A DNA stretch of 64,000 nucleotides. Origin: Microbacterium sp. 8M (lineage in GTDB: Bacteria > Actinomycetota > Actinomycetes > Actinomycetales > Microbacteriaceae). The number at the start of each line of letters is the position of its first letter. The first letter of the stretch is position 1. The notes below the pieces were generated by a model. The model searched no databases. It worked only from the letters and a program-made list of their open reading frames with translations, and was not told the origin of the DNA. The translations under genes were made by a program, and so were the position numbers. Of the stretch, positions 47,227 to 55,283 are shown piece after piece. The DNA lies in contig NZ_LR733284.1 of NCBI RefSeq assembly GCF_902506375.1, positions 2,837,092 through 2,901,091 of the forward strand, read 5' to 3'.

Positions 47227-48672
47227 GTGACCGCACTGCCCGACCAACAGACTCACACCGCGCTGCGGCAAGGCGCCCTGGGCGTCGCCGGCATCGTCTT
47301 CCTGGTGCTCGCCGCCGTGGCACCGCTGACCGGCATCGTCGTGGTCGCATCGCTCGCGATCGCCCTCGGCAACGGCGGCGGCGCGCCGATGTCCTTCTTC
47401 CTCGTCGCCGTGATCCTGCTGCTTTTCGCCGTCGGCTATGCGCAGATGTCCAAGCAGCTCGTCAACGCCGGTGGCTTCTACGCGTTCGTCGTGCGCGGCC
47501 TCGGTCGCACCGGCGGCCTCGTCGCGGGTCTCATCGCGACGCTGGGCTACAACTTCTTCGTCGTGGGCACGATCGGCACCAGCGGCTTCTTCATGCAGAC
47601 GATCATCAAGGACCTCACCGGCTTCGACCTGAGCTGGATCGTCTGGGGCCTCCTCTCGATCGCGGTCTGCTTCGTGCTCGCCCGGATCGGCGTGGACTTC
47701 TCCTCGAAGGTGCTCGGCGTCTGCCTGGTGCTGGAGACCACGATGCTCGTGGTGTTCGACATCTCGGTGCTCGTGCAGAAGGGCTACGACTTCGCCGCCT
47801 TCAGCCCCGAGTGGGTGTTCTCCGGGTCCCTCCCGATCGGCATGCTGCTCGCAGCGACCGGCTTCCTCGGTTTCGAGGCCACGGCCCTGTTCGGAGAGGA
47901 GGCGAAGGATCCGCTGCGCACGGTCCCGCGCGCCACCTACACGGCGATCATCGCGATCGCCGTCATCCTCGGAGTCACCGCCTGGGCCGTCGTCAGCGCG
48001 ATCGGCGTGCCCGACGCGCAGAAGGTCGGGCTCGACCACCTCGCGAACGGCGACCTGATCTTCTCCCTCGCGCAGCGCTACCTGGGCGGGCCGCTGACCA
48101 CGGTCATGATGATCCTGCTGCTGGTCAGTCTGTTCGCGGCCATGCTCGCCTTCCACAACTCCGCCAGCCGCTACCTGTACGCCCTCGGCCGCGCCCGGGT
48201 GCTGCCGAGCGTGCTCGCCCGCACCCGGGAGAGCGGATCCCCCGCGGTCGCCGGCATCGTGCAGGCCGGCTTCGCCGCGATCGTCGCGCTGATCTTCTTC
48301 TTCGCGGGAGCGGATCCGATCCTCACCGTCGTGCCGGCGATGCTCGGCTTCGGCACCCTCAGCGTGCTCATCCTGCAGGGCCTGGCGGCTCTGTCGATCG
48401 TCGTCGCGTTCCGGCGGCAGCGGGACGGCCGCTGGTGGAGCACGTTCGTCGCACCCGGCCTCGGCTTCCTCGGCATCACGGCGATCTCGATCCTGGCGAT
48501 CGTGAACTTCGACATCGTCGCCGGATCCGACGCCCTCGCCATCCGGCTGATGCCGCTGCTGCTGGTGCTCGCCCTGATCGGCGGCATCGGCTACGCGGCC
48601 TATCTCAAGCGCGCCAAGTCCGCGGTCTACGACGGACTCGCCACCGATCTGGAGCGGATCAGCGCCGGCTGA
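47227..48672 (+). CDS. APC-superfamily amino-acid/amine permease
   Basis: A 481-residue permease with about 12 helices. The first helix has the broken GIVFLVLAAVAPLTGIVVVASLAIALGNGGG motif of the amino acid-polyamine-organocation superfamily, and helix 6 carries GFLGFEATALFGEEAKDP, a strong family marker. GTG 47227 follows AAGGAG by 5 nt. The next genes are a MoaF-like protein and an amidohydrolase, separated by a hairpin, so it probably imports their substrate (an amine, amino acid or amide). Confidence 0.9.
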   Translation: MTALPDQQTHTALRQGALGVAGIVFLVLAAVAPLTGIVVVASLAIALGNGGGAPMSFFLVAVILLLFAVGYAQMSKQLVNAGGFYAFVVRGLGRTGGLVAGLIATLGYNFFVVGTIGTSGFFMQTIIKDLTGFDLSWIVWGLLSIAVCFVLARIGVDFSSKVLGVCLVLETTMLVVFDISVLVQKGYDFAAFSPEWVFSGSLPIGMLLAATGFLGFEATALFGEEAKDPLRTVPRATYTAIIAIAVILGVTAWAVVSAIGVPDAQKVGLDHLANGDLIFSLAQRYLGGPLTTVMMILLLVSLFAAMLAFHNSASRYLYALGRARVLPSVLARTRESGSPAVAGIVQAGFAAIVALIFFFAGADPILTVVPAMLGFGTLSVLILQGLAALSIVVAFRRQRDGRWWSTFVAPGLGFLGITAISILAIVNFDIVAGSDALAIRLMPLLLVLALIGGIGYAAYLKRAKSAVYDGLATDLERISAG

Positions 48673-48692
48673 TCCAGGCCCCCTGAACGACG

Positions 48693-48723
48693 ACCGGCTC
48701 TCGCGCGGGAGCGAAGGGCCGGT
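48693..48723 (+). terminator. Hairpin between the permease and second MoaF-like gene
   Basis: ACCGGC (48693-48698) and GCCGGT (48718-48723) pair, with a CTC/GAG inner extension around a GC-rich loop. It may lower or separate expression of the downstream pair; read-through is likely since no promoter is obvious after it. Confidence 0.4.
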
Positions 48724-48754
48724 TCCGAGACCAACCACCCCATCAAGGAGCATC

Positions 48755-49597
48755 ATGACGACCATGAACCCCGCCGACACCTCGACGTGGCTGCCGCTGG
48801 ACGGCCTGGCCCCCGGCTTCGACGCGAACAAGGAGCCGCACACCACCGCGCTCTCCGGGCGCGAGATCAACCTCACCGCACCGAACGGCACCCGCATCGC
48901 GCACGTGTTCGGGGACGATGAGGTGACCTGGACGTACACGCCCGGTGAAGGCGATGAGACCGCGCCCGCCAGCGACACCGATGCGTACGAGGCGATCGAG
49001 GTCGACGACGACCTGTTCTACGTGCAGTTCCACCACCGCTACCTGCCCAACGAGGCGGTGTCCCTCGTGATCGACCTGGCCGCCGGCCGCGTGCTCGCGG
49101 TCATCAGCGAGATCCTGCCGGCGCCCGAGCAGGGCCGCACCCGGGTGCAGCATCGCTTCGGCACCGCGACGATCGACGGCATCGAGGCCACGGGCGTCGA
49201 GCCGCACCCGACCACCGCGCTCATCGGCCGCCGCGTCGAATGGGTGTACAGCCCGGTGCACGCGTACGAGCACGTCTACCTCTCCGAGCGCTGGTACACG
49301 TGGCAGTGCCTCGCCGGCCCCGAGCGCGGTCTCGCCGACACCGACGAGAACAGCGTGTGGGAGATCCGCCCCGGCATCTACCTGTTCGCGTGGCGCGAGA
49401 AGGTCATCCCGTGCGCGTCGATCACGGTCGCCGACCACCGCGACATCGACAAGATCCGCTCGCACGGTGTGCTGTTCGGCCTCGACGAGACCGGTGAGAT
49501 CCCGACGCACTTCACGTTCGGCGCCTGGGGTCGCCTCATCTCCGTGACGCACCACACGCCCGAGCTCGAGCCCGCGAGCTTCGGAGCCGGGGCCTGA
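48755..49597 (+). CDS. MoaF-like protein (calycin-type), paralogue 2
   Basis: A 280-residue MoaF-family protein. It shares YSPVHAYEHVY, YTWQCLAG, GIYLFAWRE and FGLDETGEI with the 35656-36486 paralogue (YSPHHLYEHVY, YAWQCLEG, GLYLFCFRE), but identity elsewhere is low. The N-terminal half is a separate beta-rich domain. GGAG lies 6 nt before the ATG. The amidohydrolase ATG follows its stop by one base, so the two are translated together. Function is not known; context suggests a catabolic role. Confidence 0.78.
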   Translation: MTTMNPADTSTWLPLDGLAPGFDANKEPHTTALSGREINLTAPNGTRIAHVFGDDEVTWTYTPGEGDETAPASDTDAYEAIEVDDDLFYVQFHHRYLPNEAVSLVIDLAAGRVLAVISEILPAPEQGRTRVQHRFGTATIDGIEATGVEPHPTTALIGRRVEWVYSPVHAYEHVYLSERWYTWQCLAGPERGLADTDENSVWEIRPGIYLFAWREKVIPCASITVADHRDIDKIRSHGVLFGLDETGEIPTHFTFGAWGRLISVTHHTPELEPASFGAGA

Positions 49598-49598
49598 C

Positions 49599-51248
49599 AT
49601 GACCGCCGTCCCCGCTGAGCTCATCGTCGTCGCCGACGTCATCCGCACGCTCGACCCCGCGCAGCCCCTGGCGAAGGCGTTCGCCGTGCGTGACGGCCGC
49701 ATCGTCGCGATCGGCGCACGCGCCGAGGTCGACGCGCTGCGCGGTCCGGACACGCGTGTGCTCGAGCTCGGCGGGGCCGCCGTCTACCCCGGGTTCGTGG
49801 ACGTGCACAACCACCACGCCCTGGCCGGGCGGACCGATCTGTTCGAGCTGTCGCTGCCGACCTCGCTCACTCTGGAGGAGATCCTCGACCGGGTGCGCGC
49901 GCACGCCGAGGCCCTGCCTGAGGACGCCTGGATCACAGGCGGCGCGATCGCGAGCACGATGCTGCACACGCTCGCGAACACCGCCTCCCGGCTGCGCCTC
50001 GACGAGGCGTCCGGCGGCCGGCCGGTGATGCTCATGGAGGACTCGCGCCACAACCGCTGGGCGAATACGCGCGCCCTCGAGCTCGCCGGGATCGGCGTCG
50101 GCTCGCTCCCCTCCGGCGGCGTCACGATCCTGGATCCGGAGGACGGCACGCCCACCGGGGTGCTGCTCGAGGCCGCCGGGATCCCGGTGCAGGAGGCGTA
50201 CGACCGCTCAGGCGGCCTCACCGCCGCGCAGCACCGCGCCGCCTCCGCCCGCGGCGTGCAGCTGGCGAACTCCTACGGCATCACCGCGTTCCAGGATGCG
50301 GGGGTCTCCACCGACATCCTGGGCGCGCTCGCCGCGCTCGACCGCGACGGCGAGCTCCACGCCTGGGTGGTCTCCTCCCTGCTCGTCAACGACGAGATCT
50401 TCGGCTTCGACCCCATCGGATCCCCGCTGATCGAGCGCGGCGACGAGTTCCGCACCGCGCACCACCGGCCCGACTTCGTGAAGATCTTCCTCGACGGCGT
50501 GCCTCCGGCCCGCACCGCGTCGTTCCTCGAGCCGTACGTGCCCGACGCCGCGCACGGTGCGCACTTCCACGGCGAGACGACCATGACCTTCGACGAGCTG
50601 CACGGCTGGATGAGCGCCGTCGCCGCCCGCGGCCTCGGCGCCAAGGTGCACTGCACCGGCGACGGATCCGCCCGGCTCGTGCTCGACGTCGCCGAGAAGC
50701 TCCGTGCCGAGGGCGTCACCACCCCGATCCAGATCGCGCACGGGCAGTTCCTCGCCGACGAGGACATCCCGCGCCTGGCCGAGCTCGGCGTGGTCGCCGA
50801 CATCTCCCCGTTCATCTGGTTCCCGGGTGTGATCCCGACCATGCTGGCCGAGGTGCTCGGCGAGCGCGCCGAGCACTCGCAGCCGAACCGCTCCCTGATC
50901 GACGCCGGTGCACTCGTCGCCGGTGGATCCGACTGGCCGGTGAGCGAGTCGCCGAACCCGCTCGAGGGCATCCAGGGGCTCGTCACCCGCGCCGATCCGC
51001 TGCGCCGCGCGCCCGGCATGCTGTGGCCGGAGCAGGCGATCACGGCCGAGGAGGCGCTGCAGGTCTTCACGCGCAACTCTGCCGTCGCGATGGGGCTCGG
51101 ATCCGAGACCGGCTCCCTGGAGATCGGCAAGTCGGCCGACTTCGTGGTCCTCGACCGCGATGCGATCGCGGGACCTGCGGACGCGATCATCGACGCGCGG
51201 GTGCTCTCGACCTGGTTCGCCGGACGCGAGGTGCACACCGCGGAGTGA
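49599..51248 (+). CDS. Amidohydrolase, YtcJ-like (Amidohydro_3)
   Basis: A 549-residue metal-dependent hydrolase. The N-terminal beta-sandwich (ELIVVADVIRTLDPAQP) leads to FVDVHNHH, the first HxH metal site. A Lys/His set follows (DFVKIFLDGV, VHCTGDGS, IAHGQF), then the Asp in VAGGSDWPV, and the C-terminal sandwich closes with LEIGKSADFVVLDRD. Members hydrolyse N-acyl, formamide or cyclic amide bonds, and some are exported; no signal peptide is seen here. Directly coupled to the MoaF-like gene and downstream of a permease. Confidence 0.9.
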   Translation: MTAVPAELIVVADVIRTLDPAQPLAKAFAVRDGRIVAIGARAEVDALRGPDTRVLELGGAAVYPGFVDVHNHHALAGRTDLFELSLPTSLTLEEILDRVRAHAEALPEDAWITGGAIASTMLHTLANTASRLRLDEASGGRPVMLMEDSRHNRWANTRALELAGIGVGSLPSGGVTILDPEDGTPTGVLLEAAGIPVQEAYDRSGGLTAAQHRAASARGVQLANSYGITAFQDAGVSTDILGALAALDRDGELHAWVVSSLLVNDEIFGFDPIGSPLIERGDEFRTAHHRPDFVKIFLDGVPPARTASFLEPYVPDAAHGAHFHGETTMTFDELHGWMSAVAARGLGAKVHCTGDGSARLVLDVAEKLRAEGVTTPIQIAHGQFLADEDIPRLAELGVVADISPFIWFPGVIPTMLAEVLGERAEHSQPNRSLIDAGALVAGGSDWPVSESPNPLEGIQGLVTRADPLRRAPGMLWPEQAITAEEALQVFTRNSAVAMGLGSETGSLEIGKSADFVVLDRDAIAGPADAIIDARVLSTWFAGREVHTAE

Positions 51249-51280
51249 CGTTCTGCGGCAGCGTCGTGCGGCGGGTCGCG

Positions 51281-51928
51281 TCAGCGCAGCGGCGTCTCCC
51301 GCGCGCGCAGGCGCCAGAGCAGCCACGCGGCGCCGACCGGGATCGTGAAGAACGCGAGCAGGATCGCCGTATGCCAGAGCGCGTTCCCCGAGGGGAGGAG
51401 CGGGTTCGACGCACCCGGTCCCGCGCCTGGTTCCGGACCCTGCCACAGCATGCCGAGGAACGAGATCAGCGCGATGAGGAGACAGACCGGCACCGGCAGG
51501 AGGATCGCCACCGCCTTCTCCCAGCGACGCCAGAACCGGCTCGACGTCACGAGAGCCACGCCCACGACCCACCCGCCGATCGGCACCAGGAATGTGCCGA
51601 CTCCGAGCACGATCGCGCCGGCGACGGCGAACCACTTGGTGTCCACCATGGGCGGCTTGATCAGCGGAATCGGCGGTGCGCTCGGCGCCACCATGAGCAC
51701 AGGGGCGGATGACGACGGGTCCGTCTCGTCGCGTGCCGCCGCGGCGACCAGCTCGGGATCCCCGAGCCGCGCGATGCGCTCGCGGACCCCGTCGACGTCG
51801 AGCCCGTCGAGCTCCTCAATGATGCCCGTGCGCAAGTCGTTCGCGATCCGCCACGGCAGATCCGCGATGGCGGCGTCGAGCCGCGCCAGATAGTCGTCGC
51901 GCAGTCGCTGCGCTTCGAGATCGATCAT
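51281..51928 (-). CDS. HAAS-domain (DUF1700-like) membrane protein
   Basis: A 215-residue protein with an N-terminal cytoplasmic helical HAAS domain (about 1-65: YLARLDAAIADLPWRIANDLRTGIIEELDGL) that typically pairs with PadR regulators. Three hydrophobic helices follow (about 100-120, 135-160, 185-205). The ATG at 51928 overlaps the padR stop (ATGA). In this gene pair the membrane protein is thought to modulate or be controlled by the PadR repressor. Confidence 0.85.
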   Translation of the reverse strand: MIDLEAQRLRDDYLARLDAAIADLPWRIANDLRTGIIEELDGLDVDGVRERIARLGDPELVAAAARDETDPSSSAPVLMVAPSAPPIPLIKPPMVDTKWFAVAGAIVLGVGTFLVPIGGWVVGVALVTSSRFWRRWEKAVAILLPVPVCLLIALISFLGMLWQGPEPGAGPGASNPLLPSGNALWHTAILLAFFTIPVGAAWLLWRLRARETPLR

Positions 51929-52257
51929 GCTTCCCCCTCTGCGGTCAGGGCGGCGACGCTGCGCGCGAACGGCGCCCACGACGCGCGGAACCGTTCGAGC
52001 TGCGTCTGTCCGCTCGCGGTCAGCTCGTAATAGCGACGAACGGGCCCCGATGCCGACGGCTGTTCGAACGTGTGCACCCAGCCGCTCTGGCGCAGCCGCG
52101 ACAGCAACGGATAAAGGGTGCCGATGCTCGCGATCAGTCCCTCGGCCGACAGACGTTCGGCGAGCTCCCACCCGTACATCGGCCCGCGCGCGAGGAGGCC
52201 GAGCACGCAGTACTCGACGACTCCCTTGCGCATCTGCGCCCCGACGTCCGGTGTCAT
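51925..52257 (-). CDS. PadR-family transcriptional regulator
   Basis: A 110-residue winged-helix protein: VEYCVLGLLARGPMYGWELAERLSAEGLIASIGTLYPLLSRLRQSGWV is the PadR DNA-binding core, and a single C-terminal helix provides dimerisation (PadR subfamily 2 size). ATG 52257 is supported by TAGCTT (52265-52270, minus strand) 7 nt upstream; MQDSLSG at 52278 is the alternative. An inverted repeat overlapping the promoter suggests autoregulation. Forms an operon with the HAAS protein. Confidence 0.92.
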   Translation of the reverse strand: MTPDVGAQMRKGVVEYCVLGLLARGPMYGWELAERLSAEGLIASIGTLYPLLSRLRQSGWVHTFEQPSASGPVRRYYELTASGQTQLERFRASWAPFARSVAALTAEGEA

Positions 52258-52270
52258 GCCTGACAAGCTA

Positions 52271-52285
52271 TCTTGCATCGCAAGA
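52271..52285. promoter_or_regulatory. Inverted repeat TCTTGC-ATC-GCAAGA at the padR promoter
   Basis: Perfect 6-bp arms with a 3-bp centre, directly upstream of the padR -10 hexamer (52265-52270). Its size and symmetry suit a PadR dimer. Confidence 0.5.
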
Positions 52286-52398
52286 GGGAGCAAGAAGACG
52301 CACGGCAACGGGATCCGAGTGATGACACGCTCGGACGCGCGTGGAAGCGCCGGTCCTAGACTGGATCCGGCGCGCCGGCGCCACGGGAAGGGTGCGGG

Positions 52399-53967
52399 AT
52401 GCCGATCACGGGGACGGTGCTGGAGACCGCGGCGCGGCATCCGGATCGGCCCGCCATCATCGGAGACGACGGCGCCCTCAGCTACGCCGAGCTCGTCGAG
52501 GACTCGCGCCGCGTGTTCGCCGTCGTCGACGCCGCGCATCGCGCGCAGACCGCTCCCCCGGCGCCCGCCCCGGAGACCGCCGGCATCCCGATCACCGCGG
52601 TCAGCGTCGGGAGCGCGTTCCACGCCGCCCGGATCGTCGCCGGCCTCGCCGGGTACCGCGCGGTGTCCGCCACGATCGATCCGCAGTGGCCGCTCGCCCA
52701 CCGAGTCCATGTCGCGGTCGCCGCCGGGATCGGCCTCGTGATCAGCGACGACGCCGCGCTCGCCGACGCGCTCGCCGCGGCGGGCTGGACCGGCACCGTC
52801 CTGACGCTCGACGAGTTCCGCGCCCGTGAAGCCGCAGCCGAGCCCGCGGATCCGCCCGCGGTGCGCGACGACGACGAGGCGTTCCTGCTGCTCTTCTCCT
52901 CGGGCACCACCAGCGACCCGAAGGCGTTCCTCAAGACCCGCCGGCAGTACCGCGCGAACGTCGCGGTCTCCCGCGCGCACCTCGAGCCGCTCCCCGGAGT
53001 CGACACCCTCGCGCCGGGCCCGCTGTCGTACAGCCTCACCCTGTACGCCCTCATCGAGTGCCTCGCCACCGGCGGCGGCGCGCACCTCGCCGACGTCTTC
53101 GACCCGGGCCGGCTGGCGCGGCGCGTCGCCGCCGAGGGCATCACCCGCATCGTCGCCGTGCCCGCCGTGGTGCAGGTGCTCATCGACGCGGCCCGGCGGG
53201 ATCCGGACTCCTTCGCGCGCCTGGATCTCGTGGTCACCGGCGGCGCCAACCTGCCCGCCGCACTGCGCGACGGGCTCGCCGCGGTGCTGCCGCAGGTGCG
53301 ACTGATCAGCTATTACGGCGCCGCGGAGATCGGGTTCATCGGCGACAGCCGCGGCGGTGACGGCACGCTCCTCGACGTCTACGACGGGATCGGCGCCGAG
53401 ATCCGCGACGACGCCGGCCGCCGCGTCGCCGACGGCGAGCTCGGCACGCTCTGGATCCTCGCGGCGGCGTGCTCGGACGGCTACCTGGCCGCGACGACCG
53501 ACGCCGTGCTGCGAGCTCCCGACGGCTGGGCCACGGTGCACGACGTGGGGCGGATGGTCGGCGGGCGACTGCAGCTGGCCGGACGCGCCGGCGACATCGT
53601 CGCGACCGGCGGCCACAAGGTCTCGCTGCCCGAGGTCGAGCGCGCCTTCGACGGGATGCCCGGGGTGGGCGCCGTCTGCGCGGTGGCACTGCCGGATCCG
53701 CGCCTCGGCAGCGTGGTGGCGCTCGTCCTCGAAGGCGCGAGCGCTGAGCCCGTCGAAGCGACCGGACCGGGTCGGGCCCTTCGACAAGCTCAGGGACCGA
53801 GTCCCGCCAAGGCAGAGCTGCAGGCGTGGGCGCGCGCCCGGCTCGCTCCGCAGTTCGTGCCGCGGCGGTGGTACCTGCTCGACCGGCTGCCGCGCACCGC
53901 GGGCGGCAAGATCCGGCGACCGGCGACGGCCGAACTCATCGCGCGCGGCGAGGGGATCCGGCTGTGA
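52399..53967 (+). CDS. AMP-dependent acyl/aryl ligase
   Basis: A 522-residue class-I adenylate-forming enzyme. Motifs: P-loop LLFSSGTTSDPKAF (about 165-178), YYGAAEIGF (A5), the DVGRMVGGRLQLAGRAGD core (A7-A8) and the catalytic Lys in GGKIRR near the C-terminus. It would activate a carboxylic acid as acyl-AMP and pass it to CoA or a carrier thiol. Residues about 449-467 (EPVEATGPGRALRQAQGP) are an in-frame copy of the dispersed palindromic repeat, within the mobile C-terminal subdomain. GTGA overlap with the ketosynthase downstream. Confidence 0.9.
   Translation: MPITGTVLETAARHPDRPAIIGDDGALSYAELVEDSRRVFAVVDAAHRAQTAPPAPAPETAGIPITAVSVGSAFHAARIVAGLAGYRAVSATIDPQWPLAHRVHVAVAAGIGLVISDDAALADALAAAGWTGTVLTLDEFRAREAAAEPADPPAVRDDDEAFLLLFSSGTTSDPKAFLKTRRQYRANVAVSRAHLEPLPGVDTLAPGPLSYSLTLYALIECLATGGGAHLADVFDPGRLARRVAAEGITRIVAVPAVVQVLIDAARRDPDSFARLDLVVTGGANLPAALRDGLAAVLPQVRLISYYGAAEIGFIGDSRGGDGTLLDVYDGIGAEIRDDAGRRVADGELGTLWILAAACSDGYLAATTDAVLRAPDGWATVHDVGRMVGGRLQLAGRAGDIVATGGHKVSLPEVERAFDGMPGVGAVCAVALPDPRLGSVVALVLEGASAEPVEATGPGRALRQAQGPSPAKAELQAWARARLAPQFVPRRWYLLDRLPRTAGGKIRRPATAELIARGEGIRL
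53743..53799. repeat. Dispersed palindromic element inside the ligase coding sequence
   Basis: CTGAGCCCGTCGAAG (53744-53758) and CTTCGACAAGCTCAG (53779-53793) form a hairpin with 13 of 15 pairs, flanked by GGGACC. This is a full copy of the otherwise intergenic element, read through in frame as about 19 residues. Confidence 0.8.
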
Positions 53968-55283
53968 CCGGCGGATCCGCATTCACGTCGCGACCCGGCG
54001 CGGGCCGCCGCGTCGTCGTGACCGGACTCGGCGCGGTCACCCCGAGCGGGCTCGACGTCGCCGCACTCTGGGATGCCGTCACGACAGGGCGCAGCGCCGT
54101 CACCACGCTGGACGGTCCGGAGTTCGCCGGCCTGGCGGTACGGATCGGCGGACGCGTCCGCGGCTTCGACGCCACGGGTCTCGTCGACCCGCCGCTCGTC
54201 CGCCGCCTCAGCCCTTCGCAGCTCTGGGCCGTCGCCGCCGCCGATCAGGCCCTCGCGCACGCCGGGGTCGACCCGGCGCAGGTCCGCGACGGCGCCGGGC
54301 TGCCCTGGGACGCGGCCCGCACCGCGATCCTCACCGCGACCGGATCCGGACCGATCGACCAGATGCAGGCCGCAACCCGTGCGCTCGACGCACGCGGACC
54401 CCGCGCCGTGCCGCTGAGCCTCGTCGTGCACGGCGCCCCCGACGCAGCGGCCGCGCTGCTCAGCGAGCGCTACGGGGCGCGCGGCACCGCGCACGGTGTG
54501 ACCGCGACCTGCGCATCCAGCGCGATCGCACTCGGCGAGGCGCTGCGCCGCATCCGGCACGGGTACGCCGATGCGGTGCTCGTGGTGGGCGTGGAGGACT
54601 GCCTGAACCCGGTCAACCTCGCCTCGAACGCCAACCTGCGCGCCCTCGCGAGCGGGTACGAGGCTGATCCGACCGCCGCGAGCCGGCCCTTCGACCGCGG
54701 GCGCCGCGGCTTCGTCATGGCGCAGGGCGCCGCCGCCCTGCTGCTCGAGGCCGAGAACGCCGCCCGGGAGCGCGGCGCCGAGACCCTCGCCGTGCTGGCC
54801 GGATTCGGCGAATCCAGCGACGCGCACCACCCGACCGCGCCGCATCCGGCAGGCCGTGGCGCCGCAGAGGCGGTCGCGGCCGCCCTGGCCGATGCGGGGC
54901 TGGATCCCGACGATCCCGACGCGATCGACCACATCAATGCGCACGGCACCGGCACACCGGCGGGCGACGCCGCCGAGCTCGCCGCCTACACCGCCGTGTT
55001 CGGAGATCGTGCCCGGCGCATCCCGATCACCGCGACGAAGTCCAGCACCGGACACCTGCTGGGCGCCTCGGGCGCGGTCGAGGCGGTCCTCGCGGTCCGC
55101 GCCCTGCGGACCGGCGTCCTCCCGCCGACGATCAACCTCGACGATCCCGAGTTCGGCGACTGGGACATCGTCCGCGGCGCAGCGCGGGACGTCGGCCCGA
55201 TCCGCCGTGTGCTCTCGCCGTCGTTCGGCTTCGGCGGCCACAACGGCGCCCTCATCTTCGCACGCACCCTGGAGGCACGATGA
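53964..55283 (+). CDS. Beta-ketoacyl synthase (FabF/KAS-II-like)
   Basis: A 439-residue condensing enzyme with a full catalytic triad: Cys183 (TATCASS), His327 (NAHGTGT) and His364 (KSSTGHLLGA), plus GFGGHNGALIF at the C-terminus. It would perform decarboxylative Claisen condensation on ACP- or CoA-bound substrates. Starting at GTG 53964, it overlaps the ligase stop; its own end overlaps the next gene by ATGA. It is not in a fatty-acid synthesis cluster (no fabD, fabH, acpP), so it is a dedicated, pathway-specific KAS. Confidence 0.9.
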   Translation: MTGGSAFTSRPGAGRRVVVTGLGAVTPSGLDVAALWDAVTTGRSAVTTLDGPEFAGLAVRIGGRVRGFDATGLVDPPLVRRLSPSQLWAVAAADQALAHAGVDPAQVRDGAGLPWDAARTAILTATGSGPIDQMQAATRALDARGPRAVPLSLVVHGAPDAAAALLSERYGARGTAHGVTATCASSAIALGEALRRIRHGYADAVLVVGVEDCLNPVNLASNANLRALASGYEADPTAASRPFDRGRRGFVMAQGAAALLLEAENAARERGAETLAVLAGFGESSDAHHPTAPHPAGRGAAEAVAAALADAGLDPDDPDAIDHINAHGTGTPAGDAAELAAYTAVFGDRARRIPITATKSSTGHLLGASGAVEAVLAVRALRTGVLPPTINLDDPEFGDWDIVRGAARDVGPIRRVLSPSFGFGGHNGALIFARTLEAR

